A stretch of DNA of 64,000 nucleotides from Oscillospiraceae bacterium (GTDB lineage Bacteria > Bacillota > Clostridia > Oscillospirales > Acutalibacteraceae): positions 1 through 64,000 of the forward strand of contig JAQXSW010000001.1 of NCBI GenBank assembly GCA_029219165.1. Reading direction: 5' to 3'. Made by a program: the position numbers and the translations under genes. The notes beneath the pieces were generated by a model, which saw only the letters and a program-made list of their open reading frames with translations, made no database searches and was not told the origin of the DNA. Below are positions 17,298 to 27,910 of this stretch, piece after piece (positions within the stretch are counted from its first letter, which is position 1; every line of letters starts with the position of its first letter).

Positions 17298-18323
17298 TTA
17301 TGAAATCATCATAGAATCCCCGAAAGAGAAAAATCTATACTTTTCCAAAACAGCAGTCTTATATGCATTCATTGTTTTATCATATCCAAGGAATGCTGAA
17401 ACAAGCATAATTAACGTACTTTCAGGAAGATGGAAGTTAGTTATTAAAGCATCTATACACTTAAATTTATAACCTGGGTAAATGAAAATGTCTGTTGCTC
17501 CCTCACATTCTCTTATTCCCTCTTCACTGTTTGCTACAGATTCAAGAGTTCTGCAAGAGGTTGTACCAACAGCAATAACTCTTCCTCCTGATTTTTTTGT
17601 GTTTAGAATTAGATCAGCCGTTTCCTTTGGCATCCAGTAATGTTCAGAATGCATTTTATGGTCCTCAATATTATCAGCCTTAACAGGCCTGAATGTTCCA
17701 AGACCAACATGAAGTGTTACATAGCCAATATTTATTCCGGCATTTTTTATTTTTTCCAGTAATTCAGGTGTAAAGTGAAGACCGGCTGTAGGAGCCGCGG
17801 CCGAACCCGGAGTCTTATTATAGACAGTTTGATATCTTTCTTTATCCTCTAAAGCTTCAGTTATATAATGCGGAAGTGGCATTTGTCCAATTTCATCCAA
17901 TATGTTAAAGAAGTTTCCGGTGAATTCAAATTTAACTACTCTGTTTCCGTCATCCTTTACATCAGTTACTTCAGCAAAAAGTTTTCCCTCTCCAAAAGAA
18001 AAACGGCTTCCGGTACGAGCCTTTTTACCGGGTCCTGTAATACATTCCCACTCATCTACACCAAGTTGAGTTAAAAGTAAAAATTCTACAACAGCACCAG
18101 TACCCTCTTTAACTCCATAAAGCCTGCATGGTAATACTCTAGTATTGTTGAGAATTAAACAGTCTCCGGGCCTTAAATAATCAAGAACATCAGAAAAATG
18201 TCTGTGCTCAAGTTCACCTGAATTCTTATCAACATGAAGAAGTCTTGAGGCATCTCTTTGTTTCAGTGGATGCTGAGCAATCAATTCTTCTGGTAATTCG
18301 TAGAAGAAATCGGATTTTTTCAT
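17298..18323 (-). CDS. queA: S-adenosylmethionine:tRNA ribosyltransferase-isomerase
   Basis: [53 protein letters not shown]. Confidence 0.97.
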   Translation of the reverse strand: MKKSDFFYELPEELIAQHPLKQRDASRLLHVDKNSGELEHRHFSDVLDYLRPGDCLILNNTRVLPCRLYGVKEGTGAVVEFLLLTQLGVDEWECITGPGKKARTGSRFSFGEGKLFAEVTDVKDDGNRVVKFEFTGNFFNILDEIGQMPLPHYITEALEDKERYQTVYNKTPGSAAAPTAGLHFTPELLEKIKNAGINIGYVTLHVGLGTFRPVKADNIEDHKMHSEHYWMPKETADLILNTKKSGGRVIAVGTTSCRTLESVANSEEGIRECEGATDIFIYPGYKFKCIDALITNFHLPESTLIMLVSAFLGYDKTMNAYKTAVLEKYRFFSFGDSMMIS

Positions 18324-18366
18324 TAAAAACTCACCTTTAAACTTTGAAAATTCGTTGGATTTATAA

Positions 18367-18395
18367 TTGACTTTAAAAATCTATTGTTATATATT
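18367..18395 (+). promoter_or_regulatory. Candidate sigma-A promoter for asd-dapA-dapB
   Basis: TTGACT - 17 nt - TATATT in the intergenic region divergent from queA. Confidence 0.55.
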
Positions 18396-18510
18396 AGTTA
18401 CTAATATTTTATTAAATATATAAGTAAATAACTTTTAAACATTATATTGCAAAGTTTATTGGTTTACAACTTAAAATTTTAGCATATTATTCTTTTGGAG
18501 GTATTTTCTA

Positions 18511-19593
18511 ATGAAACAGTACAATGTAGGCATTATTGGAGCTACAGGAATGGTTGGACAACGTTTTGCTACAATCCTTGAAAACCATCCATGGTTTAAT
18601 GTTAAGGTCCTTGCAGCAAGTGCTCGTTCTGCCGGTAAAACATATAAAGAGGCAGTAGGTGACCGTTGGGCTATGCCTGTTCCAATGCCAAAAACAATGG
18701 AAAACATTATTATAATGGACGCAGAGGCAGACATTGAAAAAATTGCGGGAATGGTAGATTTCGTATTCTGTGCAGTTAACCTTACAAAAGAAGAAACCAA
18801 GAAACTTGAAGAAAAATATGCAAAAGCTGAATGTCCTGTTGTTTCAAATAACAGTGCTAACAGACATACACCGGATGTACCAATGGTAATACCGGAAATA
18901 AATGCTGATCACATTAAAATAATTGACGCTCAAAGAAAACGTCTTGGAACAAAAAGAGGCTTTGTTGCAGTTAAATCTAACTGTTCACTTCAAAGCTATG
19001 TTCCGGCCCTCTACCCTCTTGATGAAGAATTTGGAGTTGAGGATGTTTTAGTATGTACATATCAAGCAATTTCAGGTGCAGGAAAGACATTTGATACATG
19101 GCCGGAAATGATAGACAATGTAATTCCATATATTGGAGGAGAAGAAGAGAAGTCAGAAAAAGAACCACTCAAAATTTGGGGTAAAGTTGAGGGAAATGAA
19201 ATAATTCCTGCAACAAAGCCTCACTTTACAGCACAGTGCCTTCGCGTAGCTGTTACTGACGGCCACATGGCAGCTGTATTTGTACGCTTCAAGAATAAGC
19301 CTTCAAAAGAGCAGATTCTTGAAAAGTGGGAATCTTTCAAGGGAAAAGCTCAGGAGCTTGACCTCCCATCTGCTCCTAAGCAGTTCCTCTATTACTTCAA
19401 TGAGGATAATCTTCCTCAGACAAAACTTCAGAGAAATCTTGAAGGCGGAATGGCTATTTCATGTGGCCGTCTCCGCGAAGACACACAATACGACTATAAG
19501 TTTGTTTGTCTTTCACACAATACACTTCGTGGTGCTGCAGGTGGAGCTGTTCTTCTTGCAGAACTTCTCTGTGCTGAAGGCTACATGGATTGA
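18511..19593 (+). CDS. asd: Aspartate-semialdehyde dehydrogenase
   Basis: GIIGATGMVGQRF; KSNCSLQSYVPAL catalytic Cys region; followed by dapA/dapB. Confidence 0.95.
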   Translation: MKQYNVGIIGATGMVGQRFATILENHPWFNVKVLAASARSAGKTYKEAVGDRWAMPVPMPKTMENIIIMDAEADIEKIAGMVDFVFCAVNLTKEETKKLEEKYAKAECPVVSNNSANRHTPDVPMVIPEINADHIKIIDAQRKRLGTKRGFVAVKSNCSLQSYVPALYPLDEEFGVEDVLVCTYQAISGAGKTFDTWPEMIDNVIPYIGGEEEKSEKEPLKIWGKVEGNEIIPATKPHFTAQCLRVAVTDGHMAAVFVRFKNKPSKEQILEKWESFKGKAQELDLPSAPKQFLYYFNEDNLPQTKLQRNLEGGMAISCGRLREDTQYDYKFVCLSHNTLRGAAGGAVLLAELLCAEGYMD

Positions 19594-19608
19594 GAGGAGT
19601 AAATTATT

Positions 19609-20499
19609 ATGTCAAACACACCAATCTTTACTGGTGCCGGAGTTGCAATTGTCACTCCATTTGATAAATACGGTAATATTAATTACGACAAACTAGGCGA
19701 ACTTATTGAAAGACAGATTGCCGGAAATACAGATGCCATTATTATTTGTGGTACTACAGGTGAATCTGCAGCTCTTGATGCAGTTGAACATATTCAAGCT
19801 GTAAAATACACCGTTGAAAAGGTTAATAAAAGAGTACCTGTTATTGCCGGTACTGGTTCAAATGACACTGCTTTCGGTGTAAAAATCTCAAATGAGGCTG
19901 AAAAAGCCGGAGCAGACGCTCTTCTTATGGTTACACCTTACTACAATAAGACATCTCAATCAGGACTTATCAGACACTATAATTACATTGCAGATAGAGT
20001 TTCTGCTCCTATTATTCTCTACAATGTTCCAAGTAGAACCGGTGTTAATATTAAGCCGGAGACTTATGCTGAGCTTTGTCAGCATGAAAGAATTGTTGCA
20101 ACAAAAGAAGCAAATGGTGACATTGCTGCCCTTGCAAAAACAATCCGTCTTTGTGGTGACAAACTTGACATTTATTGTGGAAATGACGACCAAACAACTG
20201 CATTTATGGCACTTGGTGCCAAGGGTGTAATTTCGGTTCTTTCAAATGTTTGTCCTGAGGTTGCATATAAAATTGCATCGCTCTGTCTTGAAGGGGATAT
20301 TAAGGGTTCTGCCGAACTTCAAATAAAATATCTTGATTTAATAAACAAACTATTTATGGATGTTAATCCAATTCCGGTTAAAGAAGCTATGAACTTAATG
20401 GGATTTGATTGTGGTGAATGTAGAATGCCTTTAGCACCACTTGTTCCGGCTGATCATGATATCTTAGTTAACACACTCAAACAATACAATATTATTTAA
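19609..20499 (+). CDS. dapA: 4-hydroxy-tetrahydrodipicolinate synthase
   Basis: CGTTGESAAL, YYNKTSQSGLIRHY, YNVPSRTGVN motifs. Confidence 0.97.
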   Translation: MSNTPIFTGAGVAIVTPFDKYGNINYDKLGELIERQIAGNTDAIIICGTTGESAALDAVEHIQAVKYTVEKVNKRVPVIAGTGSNDTAFGVKISNEAEKAGADALLMVTPYYNKTSQSGLIRHYNYIADRVSAPIILYNVPSRTGVNIKPETYAELCQHERIVATKEANGDIAALAKTIRLCGDKLDIYCGNDDQTTAFMALGAKGVISVLSNVCPEVAYKIASLCLEGDIKGSAELQIKYLDLINKLFMDVNPIPVKEAMNLMGFDCGECRMPLAPLVPADHDILVNTLKQYNII

Positions 20500-20528
20500 A
20501 TTCCATTAAAAAATAAAGGATGTTTCAA

Positions 20529-21284
20529 ATGACACAGATTTTACTTAACGGATGCTTAGGTAAGATGGGTAAAATGATTATTGACTCTGTTAAGGAAAGA
20601 GAAGACTGTGAAATAATTGCCGGTGTCGACTACAAATTACCGGAAATTCCACTCTCCTTCCCTGTTTATACAGATTTTACAAGTATAACTGAAAAACCAA
20701 ATGTAGTAATTGATTTTTCAAACCCATCTGCAATTCCGTCACTTTTGAAATTTGCAACTGAAAACAAAATACCTGCTGTTATTTGTACAACAGGACTTAC
20801 TGAAGATATGTTAGATGAAATACATGCAGCTTCAGAAATAGTTCCGATTTTTTTCTCAGCAAATATGTCCCTTGGAGTAAACTTAATATGCGAACTTGCC
20901 AAAAAAGCTGCAAGCGTTCTATATCCTGATTTCAATATTGAAATAATTGAACAGCATCATAACCAGAAATTAGATGCCCCAAGTGGCACCGCACTTATGA
21001 TTGCAGATGAAATTTCTTCTGTTCTCCCAAATGTGCCTGAATATGAATTTGACAGACACTCAAAACGCGAGAAACGTCCGGTAGAACAAATTGGAATTCA
21101 TAGTATTAGAGCAGGTACAATTGTTGGTGAACATGAAATTCTTTTTGGTGGTAAAGATGAAATAATTAAACTATCACACACTGCAATGTCACGTGAAGTT
21201 TTTGCAACCGGTGCAATTAATGCAGCAATTTTTATTACAAATCAAAAACCGGGTATCTACTCAATGAAAGAAATGTTAAATTGA
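20529..21284 (+). CDS. dapB: 4-hydroxy-tetrahydrodipicolinate reductase
   Basis: LNGCLGKMGKMI, EQHHNQKLDAPSGTALMIAD motifs. Confidence 0.95.
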   Translation: MTQILLNGCLGKMGKMIIDSVKEREDCEIIAGVDYKLPEIPLSFPVYTDFTSITEKPNVVIDFSNPSAIPSLLKFATENKIPAVICTTGLTEDMLDEIHAASEIVPIFFSANMSLGVNLICELAKKAASVLYPDFNIEIIEQHHNQKLDAPSGTALMIADEISSVLPNVPEYEFDRHSKREKRPVEQIGIHSIRAGTIVGEHEILFGGKDEIIKLSHTAMSREVFATGAINAAIFITNQKPGIYSMKEMLN

Positions 21285-21287
21285 CAA

Positions 21288-21316
21288 AACCCCTAGTTCA
21301 AACTGAACTAGGGGTT
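21288..21316. terminator. Bidirectional terminator between dapB and the convergent gene
   Basis: AACCCCTAGTTCA aac TGAACTAGGGGTT, T-rich after on + strand. Confidence 0.85.
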
Positions 21317-21320
21317 ATTT

Positions 21321-22019
21321 TTATAATAGAATTATTCCTCCAATGTCTAAGAGTGGATTATCAGATAATTCAACAATATTTTTTTTAAATTTACTTGTAA
21401 ATATTTTTATCTTTTCATAATCGGGGTGAGAAGAAATATTACCAAAGAAATAAACAGAATCATTAATTAGGGCGCTAGAACCTCCTATAAAGCCATAATC
21501 ATAACCTTTAAGTGTTACTTCCCCTTTAGTGATTAAAAGTGCTTCTATGCCTTTATGAGAAGAACATATGTCGTAAATTGATTTGTCTTCAGTTATTATT
21601 GCAGGTTCTTCATTAGAAACGACACAAATTGAGCACTTTGTATATCCCTGATTTACATTAATAATTTCAAGGCCAATTGTATTTGCATATTCCAACAAAT
21701 CTTTTGAAATATACTTTTCGTTACAAATAAAATAATTTCCTATTTGGCAAGCATTTAAATATGCATCTTTTGGATATTTATTTCCCAATCTTTCTTTTAT
21801 AACTGAATTATCATAATTTGATGTATATTCTAAAATGTTTTTTGATTCTTCAGTAACGAAAATATGATTATCAGAAAAAACAAATGCCATTTGGTCAATA
21901 TGATGTTCTGTGGCAGTCGGTAATGTGTAGCAAGAACCAACTTCAATTAAATTTATATTATGATATAAAAAAGCTGTTTTGAGCCACTCAGGAGCTTTTC
22001 CGCAAAGTGCATTAATCAT
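21321..22019 (-). CDS. DUF6873 family GME-fold protein (uncharacterised)
   Basis: Conserved-hypothetical pattern with NVNQGYTKCSICVV and GGSSALIND; lies downstream of radA. Confidence 0.6.
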   Translation of the reverse strand: MINALCGKAPEWLKTAFLYHNINLIEVGSCYTLPTATEHHIDQMAFVFSDNHIFVTEESKNILEYTSNYDNSVIKERLGNKYPKDAYLNACQIGNYFICNEKYISKDLLEYANTIGLEIINVNQGYTKCSICVVSNEEPAIITEDKSIYDICSSHKGIEALLITKGEVTLKGYDYGFIGGSSALINDSVYFFGNISSHPDYEKIKIFTSKFKKNIVELSDNPLLDIGGIILL

Positions 22020-23389
22020 ACAACTGCCTCAAATGCTTGACTAATATATTTAACTCCAACAATATCAATTTTATCAAACATATTCTTTGAAATACTCTTT
22101 AAATTGTCCTTTGGAACAATTACTCGTTTGAAACCGAGACGTGCTGCTTCATTTACTCTTTGTTCACAATGACTAACTGACCTAATTTCACCGGCAAGAC
22201 CAATTTCACCAAAAGCTAAAACATCTTCCCTTACAACTTCGTCCTTAAGACTTGAAACAAGGGCAAGAGCCACTGACAAATCGGATGCAGGTTCATTAAG
22301 TTTTAAACCACCAATAACATTTAAATAAATATCAGCATTAGAAAAATAATAACCACCACGTTTTTCCAAAACAGCCAAAATCATATATATTCTATTGTAA
22401 TCAAAACCATTACACATTCGGCGTGGATTACCAAAACTTGAAGGTGTAACAAGTCCTTGAACCTCAGCCATAATTGGTCTTGTACCCTCCATAATACATG
22501 CAACACAGGATCCGGATGAATTTTGAGGACGACCAGATAACATCATCATTGACGGATTTTCAACTTGTTTAAGACCGGTATCCAGCATTTCAAATACACC
22601 TATTTCATTAGTAGAACCAAAACGGTTTTTAACTGCTCTAAGAATTCTATAAGAAAGATTTCTTTCTCCTTCAAAATAAAGAACAGCATCTACAATGTGT
22701 TCTAACACTTTAGGTCCTGCAATATTTCCGTCTTTATTTACATGACCAACAATAATTACTGGAATATTTAAATCTTTAGCATTTCTCATAATAAAATTAG
22801 TTGACTCTCGAACCTGAGTTATGCTTCCGCAAGATGATGAAATTTCCGTTAGCATTACGGTTTGAATTGAATCTATGATTACAAGATCAGGTTTTTCCGC
22901 CTTCATATGCTCGGTAATTATTTCAACATCTGTTTCACTCATGACAAAAAGATTTGGTGTATTTACTCCCAATCTATCTGCTCTAAGTTTTATTTGATGA
23001 GCAGACTCCTCTCCTGAAACATATAGTATTTTTAATTCGTTACCAAGGTACTGACATACTTGAAGAAGTATTGTACTTTTACCAATGCCCGGATCGCCCG
23101 ATAAAAGTACAAGTGAACCTTTTACAAGACCTCCACCCAATACACGATCAAATTCTGAAAGTCCTGTTTTATATCTGTGTTCTTTATCAGCCTGAATTTC
23201 ACCTATTTGCCTAGAAACACCACGACTTTTTACTCCTGAACTCAACTTTGCAATGGATGCAGGCGTTGAACTTCTTATTTCCTCATTCATAGTGTCCCAC
23301 TCATTACACTGTGGACAGCGACCTAGCCACTTTGGTGTTTCATAACCACAATTATTGCAAATATAAATTGATTTTAATTTTGATGCCAT
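22016..23389 (-). CDS. radA: DNA repair protein RadA
   Basis: N-terminal zinc finger CNNCGYETPKWLGRCPQC, Walker A GDPGIGKST, KNRFGSTNEIGVFEM motif, Lon-like C-terminus. Confidence 0.97.
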   Translation of the reverse strand: MASKLKSIYICNNCGYETPKWLGRCPQCNEWDTMNEEIRSSTPASIAKLSSGVKSRGVSRQIGEIQADKEHRYKTGLSEFDRVLGGGLVKGSLVLLSGDPGIGKSTILLQVCQYLGNELKILYVSGEESAHQIKLRADRLGVNTPNLFVMSETDVEIITEHMKAEKPDLVIIDSIQTVMLTEISSSCGSITQVRESTNFIMRNAKDLNIPVIIVGHVNKDGNIAGPKVLEHIVDAVLYFEGERNLSYRILRAVKNRFGSTNEIGVFEMLDTGLKQVENPSMMMLSGRPQNSSGSCVACIMEGTRPIMAEVQGLVTPSSFGNPRRMCNGFDYNRIYMILAVLEKRGGYYFSNADIYLNVIGGLKLNEPASDLSVALALVSSLKDEVVREDVLAFGEIGLAGEIRSVSHCEQRVNEAARLGFKRVIVPKDNLKSISKNMFDKIDIVGVKYISQAFEAVV

Positions 23390-23390
23390 A

Positions 23391-24131
23391 TTACTCTTCC
23401 TTATTTAAATAATCCATGATTCCATTATATATTGAAACAGACATTTTGTCTCTATATTCCTCGGTTTTTAAAAGTTTTAATTCTTCATTATTTGATATAA
23501 ATCCGCATTCAACTAAAACAGCCGGAACAGTTGCATTATACAGTAGAAAAATGCTACTACCGGATTTTTTTATTTTTCTATCATTTTCTTTTTGTATCTC
23601 ATTCTTTATTCTATTTTGAATAAAAGATGCAAGAATAATACTTTCCTCATTATTTGGAGAATAAAAGGTTTGTGCTCCCTTACAGCTACTGTCAGCAAAT
23701 TTATTCATATGAATGCTGACAAATATACAGCTTTTAGTGTTTTCTATCATTGAAAATCTATTATGTATATCTGATACTTTCTTCTCTCTTACTGTTTTTG
23801 CTTCATCAGAGTGAAGAGAGATATCAGAAGTTCTAGTTAATACAACATTGACACCATTTTGCTTTAGCAAGTTTGCAACTTTTAAAGCAACATCTAAATT
23901 TAGATTCTTTTCTAAAGTTCCGTCTACTCCAACAGCGCCACCATCTTCACCACCATGACCTGCATCTATTATAACAGTTAGTACGGTACTATCTTCCGTA
24001 CTGTTACCGGAAGCCAAATTTACCTTTTGAGTTATTGAAATTAATATAAAACAAAGTGGAATTAGAAATAAAAAACCCAAAAATGATGCTATAAAGTTTT
24101 CATAACGTGTAATAAGACCCATCATATTCAC
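23391..24131 (-). CDS. cwlD: N-acetylmuramoyl-L-alanine amidase (CwlD-like)
   Basis: Amidase_3 motifs IDAGHGGEDGGAVG, SIHMNKF, VECGFISNNEE; single N-terminal TM. Confidence 0.85.
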   Translation of the reverse strand: MNMMGLITRYENFIASFLGFLFLIPLCFILISITQKVNLASGNSTEDSTVLTVIIDAGHGGEDGGAVGVDGTLEKNLNLDVALKVANLLKQNGVNVVLTRTSDISLHSDEAKTVREKKVSDIHNRFSMIENTKSCIFVSIHMNKFADSSCKGAQTFYSPNNEESIILASFIQNRIKNEIQKENDRKIKKSGSSIFLLYNATVPAVLVECGFISNNEELKLLKTEEYRDKMSVSIYNGIMDYLNKEE

Positions 24132-24174
24132 CCATAAAATAATATGATGGAAAAAAGTATATTATTAAAAATTA

Positions 24175-24199
24175 GGCGGCAGTTCACATAACTGCCGCC
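24175..24199. terminator. Hairpin between cwlD and the upstream kinase gene
   Basis: GGCGGCAGTT cacat AACTGCCGCC. Confidence 0.75.
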
Positions 24200-24210
24200 A
24201 TAAATTATAA

Positions 24211-25263
24211 TTAGAAAATTCCACGAATCAAACGGAAACGCTTCTTATCAACTATAATATTTCCATTGATTTTTCCGGATTTTACATCATCAAAATATGT
24301 AGAGTTTGCCGGAACATTAAATGTTAAACCATTTTCAATAAGTTCAATTACAATGTCATTTGTTCTATGACATTCACCATCAATATTAGTGTGGTTATTC
24401 TTTAACTTATTATCATGAATTACAAGTTTCTTTCCTCTAAGATATTCACAGTCTCTGTGATGAACATGTGTAGCATTGTTCTGCCAGTCTGTCATCATAA
24501 CTTTAAACATTACAATCCATGGAGTTCTTCTTCTCATAGCAACTACATCAAGAAGATGGTCATCTATCATTGCAAACGGAGCAACCTGTATACCGGATCC
24601 ATACCAACGAGAATTACAACCAACAACAAAAATAAATGGTCCATCTATTTTTTTGCCATCAAGTGTAACATCATAGTCATTCTTTACCTTGGTAAACATA
24701 CAGTAAAGACCACCAAGGAAATATGAAAGATGTCCTGCAACGCCAGGAAGTTTCTTCATTTGTCCTTGAACGGCACAAGCATCGGCGTCAAAGCCCATAG
24801 ATGCTTGATTAATTGCAATTTCATCTCCGGCCTTAATACAGTCAATTTGAATTGGTGTACCATCAATTTGACTTTCTATGTCAAGATACATATCTATATC
24901 TCCAAATAGACGAGTCCAGTCATTACCTGACCCAAGTGGTACAACTGCAACCTGAGCATTTGGATGTCCATAAGCACCATTTACAACTTCATAAAGTGTT
25001 CCGTCGCCACCACAAGCGTAAAAACGTGCTGGCTCACCGTTTGAAGCTGTTTTATCAACAAATTGAATTCCATCTCCCGGAGCCTTTGTAAAATAGATTG
25101 CATAGTCAATTCCCTTAGCTTTACAAGCAGGTTCAACTATATCCTTTGCAAAGTTAGATTTAAGTCCTTTTCCTGCAACCGGATTTATAACAAAATAATG
25201 TTTAATCTTGTTTCCGGTTGCAAGATTAACTTCAACTTCTGTCTCTTTTTTTAAAATTGACAT
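24211..25263 (-). CDS. Diacylglycerol/lipid kinase family protein
   Basis: NPVAGKG, GGDGTLYEVVNG, PLGSGNDWTR motifs of the DAGK catalytic domain. Confidence 0.9.
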   Translation of the reverse strand: MSILKKETEVEVNLATGNKIKHYFVINPVAGKGLKSNFAKDIVEPACKAKGIDYAIYFTKAPGDGIQFVDKTASNGEPARFYACGGDGTLYEVVNGAYGHPNAQVAVVPLGSGNDWTRLFGDIDMYLDIESQIDGTPIQIDCIKAGDEIAINQASMGFDADACAVQGQMKKLPGVAGHLSYFLGGLYCMFTKVKNDYDVTLDGKKIDGPFIFVVGCNSRWYGSGIQVAPFAMIDDHLLDVVAMRRRTPWIVMFKVMMTDWQNNATHVHHRDCEYLRGKKLVIHDNKLKNNHTNIDGECHRTNDIVIELIENGLTFNVPANSTYFDDVKSGKINGNIIVDKKRFRLIRGIF

Positions 25264-25283
25264 AATCTTTCTCCTCTTTTCTT

Positions 25284-26399
25284 TTATTTAAAATACATAT
25301 AAACCTGACATTTTATCATGCCGTTATAAAGTTTCCTACGTTTGTCTGCTTTTCTTCCAAAAATCTTTTCAAATTCTTCAGACGGACTGATAACATAATA
25401 TGCCCAACCTCTTTCCGGAACAAAAAGCTCACCCATTATTTTATAAATTTCATTTGCCTCTTTAATATCAAGAAGTCTTTCACCATAAGGTGGATTACAA
25501 ATAATTGTACCTCTTTCAGATTTCTTTTCAAAATCTTTAATATCCTTAACTTCAAAATGAACCTTTTTTTCAACACCGGCACGACGTGCATTCTCCTTTG
25601 CAATTTCAATTGTGCCGGCATCTATATCTGAACCAAATGATTCAAAGGGACAATTATAATTTATTAAATCCATTGCTCTGGTTCTTTCTTCAGCCCAAAC
25701 TTCTTTGGGAATAATTGAAAACTCTTCTGCAGCAAATGTTCTATGAAGTCCCGGAGCCATATTAATGGCCTTCATAACTCCTTCAATAGGAATTGTACCG
25801 GACCCACACATTGGATCATAAAGTGTGTGGAAGTCCCTAATTCTTGCAAGTGTGCAAAGAGAAGCTGCAAGAGTTTCTTTAATAGGGGCATCATTTGACT
25901 GAAGTCTATATCCTCGTTTGTGAAGTCCTGCTCCGGACGTGTCAATTACAATGGTTACAATATCTTTTAAAATAGAAAATTGTATTTGATATTTTACCCC
26001 TGTTTCAGAAAACCAAGGCAATTTATATTTAGTTTTAAGTCTTTCAACAACAGCTTTTTTTATTATGGCTTGACAATCTCTAACTGAGAAAAGTTTTGAA
26101 TTTAAAGAATATCCTTTAACAGGAAATGCATCCTCTTTACCAATCCATTCTTCAAAAGGAAGCTTTTTCGTTTCTTCAAAAAGTTCTTCAAAACTTGTTG
26201 CTTTAAAATAACCAATTAATATTTGAATGCGTTCCGCATGGCGAAGACAAATATTAGCTCTTGCAAGGATGTGTTCATCACCTGAAAACAAAACTCTTGC
26301 ATTTTCTGCTCTAACATTTTCTGCACCTATTTCTTTTAATTCGTCCGCAATAAGTGACTCAAGTCCCATAAGACATGGAACAACAAAATTTATATTCAT
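25284..26399 (-). CDS. THUMP-domain class I SAM-dependent RNA methyltransferase (RlmL/YpsC-like)
   Basis: N-terminal THUMP-type region, DPMCGSGTIPIEG and CNPPYGERL motifs. Confidence 0.92.
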   Translation of the reverse strand: MNINFVVPCLMGLESLIADELKEIGAENVRAENARVLFSGDEHILARANICLRHAERIQILIGYFKATSFEELFEETKKLPFEEWIGKEDAFPVKGYSLNSKLFSVRDCQAIIKKAVVERLKTKYKLPWFSETGVKYQIQFSILKDIVTIVIDTSGAGLHKRGYRLQSNDAPIKETLAASLCTLARIRDFHTLYDPMCGSGTIPIEGVMKAINMAPGLHRTFAAEEFSIIPKEVWAEERTRAMDLINYNCPFESFGSDIDAGTIEIAKENARRAGVEKKVHFEVKDIKDFEKKSERGTIICNPPYGERLLDIKEANEIYKIMGELFVPERGWAYYVISPSEEFEKIFGRKADKRRKLYNGMIKCQVYMYFK

Positions 26400-26479
26400 T
26401 CATTTTCTCCAGGCTAATATTTTAACACATAAAACTTTCTTAAATAAGATAAATAATGTCCAAAAAAAAATAATGTTTT

Positions 26480-27322
26480 TTATATAGTTTGCGAGGCATG
26501 CCTTGTAACATGACATCCAACATTTACAGACACAGGAAGTCCTGCAATATGAGTAGGACCATATTCAATATTTACAGCTAGAGCCGTGGTATTTCCGCCA
26601 AATCCTTGAGGACCAATTCCAAGTTCATTAATTCTTTTAAGCATTTTTTCCTCAAGATTTCTATAAAATTCATCCGGATGTCTTTTTGAAACCGGTCTGC
26701 ACAGCGCTTTTTTTGCAAGAATTGCACAACCTTCAAAGTCACCACCTATTCCTACACCTAAAACCATAGGTGGGCAAGGATTACTTCCGGCTTCTTTTAC
26801 GACAGAAACAACATAGTCAACAATATCATCAGGAGTTGCAGCCGGAGTAAGCATTTTAAGTTTACTCATATTTTCACTTCCAAATCCTTTTGGAGCAACT
26901 GTAATTTTGACCTTATTACCAGGTACAATTGAAGTATGAATAATAGCAGGAGTATTATCTCCTGTGTTAGCGCGTCTAAGTGGATCAGATACTATTGACT
27001 TTCGTAAAAAGCCTTCGGTATATCCTTTAGCAACACCGGCATTTATTGCATCATTTAAATTCCCGTCTACAAAGTGAACATCTTGTCCTATTTCAATAAA
27101 GATAATTGCCATTCCTGTATCCTGACAAATTGGAATATCCATACTTTGAGCAGCACTTAAATTTTTAACTAGATTTTCATTAATACTTTTTGCAAGAGGC
27201 AAATCTTCGTTATTTACGCTCTTTTCAATACAATATTTTAAATCTTCCGGTAAAATTTTATTTGCTTTAATACAAAGGCTTGAAACTACATTTTCAACTT
27301 CTTTTACACTTATTTCACGCAT
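26480..27322 (-). CDS. Fumarate hydratase (class I) alpha subunit
   Basis: CQDTGMAIIFIEIG, RRANTGDNTPAIIHT, VLGVGIGGDFEGCAILAKKAL, GPQGFGGNTTALAV motifs. ATG 27322 follows GGAGTG. Confidence 0.92.
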   Translation of the reverse strand: MREISVKEVENVVSSLCIKANKILPEDLKYCIEKSVNNEDLPLAKSINENLVKNLSAAQSMDIPICQDTGMAIIFIEIGQDVHFVDGNLNDAINAGVAKGYTEGFLRKSIVSDPLRRANTGDNTPAIIHTSIVPGNKVKITVAPKGFGSENMSKLKMLTPAATPDDIVDYVVSVVKEAGSNPCPPMVLGVGIGGDFEGCAILAKKALCRPVSKRHPDEFYRNLEEKMLKRINELGIGPQGFGGNTTALAVNIEYGPTHIAGLPVSVNVGCHVTRHASQTI

Positions 27323-27336
27323 ATTTTTCACTCCGA

Positions 27337-27367
27337 ATAAAAAAGGCAGAGTGAATTACACCCTGCC
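27337..27367 (-). terminator. Terminator after the S1-domain gene
   Basis: Minus strand GGCAGGGTG taatt CACTCTGCC followed by TTTTTT. Confidence 0.8.
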
Positions 27368-27373
27368 AAAATT

Positions 27374-27886
27374 TTATTTATATTGGCGATTCCCACCACG
27401 TCTATTGAATCCACCACCGTGTTTGGATTCAGAGGAACGCTTAAGGTCTGTCATTTTTTCGTCACTAACTTGCTTAAACTTACTCATCATTTCTTCAAAT
27501 GACATATTTTCATTTGTAATAGCATTTTGTTTTTGACCTGTCCACACATTGGCGCCGGAGTGGTTTCCCCCACGCTTATTTTGGTATGTACCACCGTCTT
27601 TATTATAAGACTTTTGTGGCTTTGGTTGCCCCTCCGACTCAGAAGGTATTTCGTCAGATGCCTTTTTTATTGATAGACTGATTTTACCGGCCTCATCAAT
27701 AGTAAGTACCTTCACTTTAACTTCTTGACCAACAGTCAAAAAGTCAGAAATTTCTTTTACAAATGTAGATGCAACTTCTGAAATATGCACCATGCCTGTT
27801 TTTCCTTCTGGAAGCTCTACAAAAGCCCCGAATTTTGTAAGTCCTGTAATCTTACCGTCAACTACTGATCCTTCAACCAATGACAT
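27374..27886 (-). CDS. S1 RNA-binding domain protein (YabR-like)
   Basis: S1 domain: GKITGLTKFGAFVELPEGKTGMVHISEVA; position next to divIC. Confidence 0.9.
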   Translation of the reverse strand: MSLVEGSVVDGKITGLTKFGAFVELPEGKTGMVHISEVASTFVKEISDFLTVGQEVKVKVLTIDEAGKISLSIKKASDEIPSESEGQPKPQKSYNKDGGTYQNKRGGNHSGANVWTGQKQNAITNENMSFEEMMSKFKQVSDEKMTDLKRSSESKHGGGFNRRGGNRQYK

Positions 27887-27910
27887 AAAAAAGTATAATC
27901 CTCCCCAAGA

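Noticed and set aside
18324-18510. Lysine riboswitch or T-box upstream of asd-dapA-dapB
   Set aside because: The leader is short and AT-rich with no conserved lysine-riboswitch or T-box motifs.
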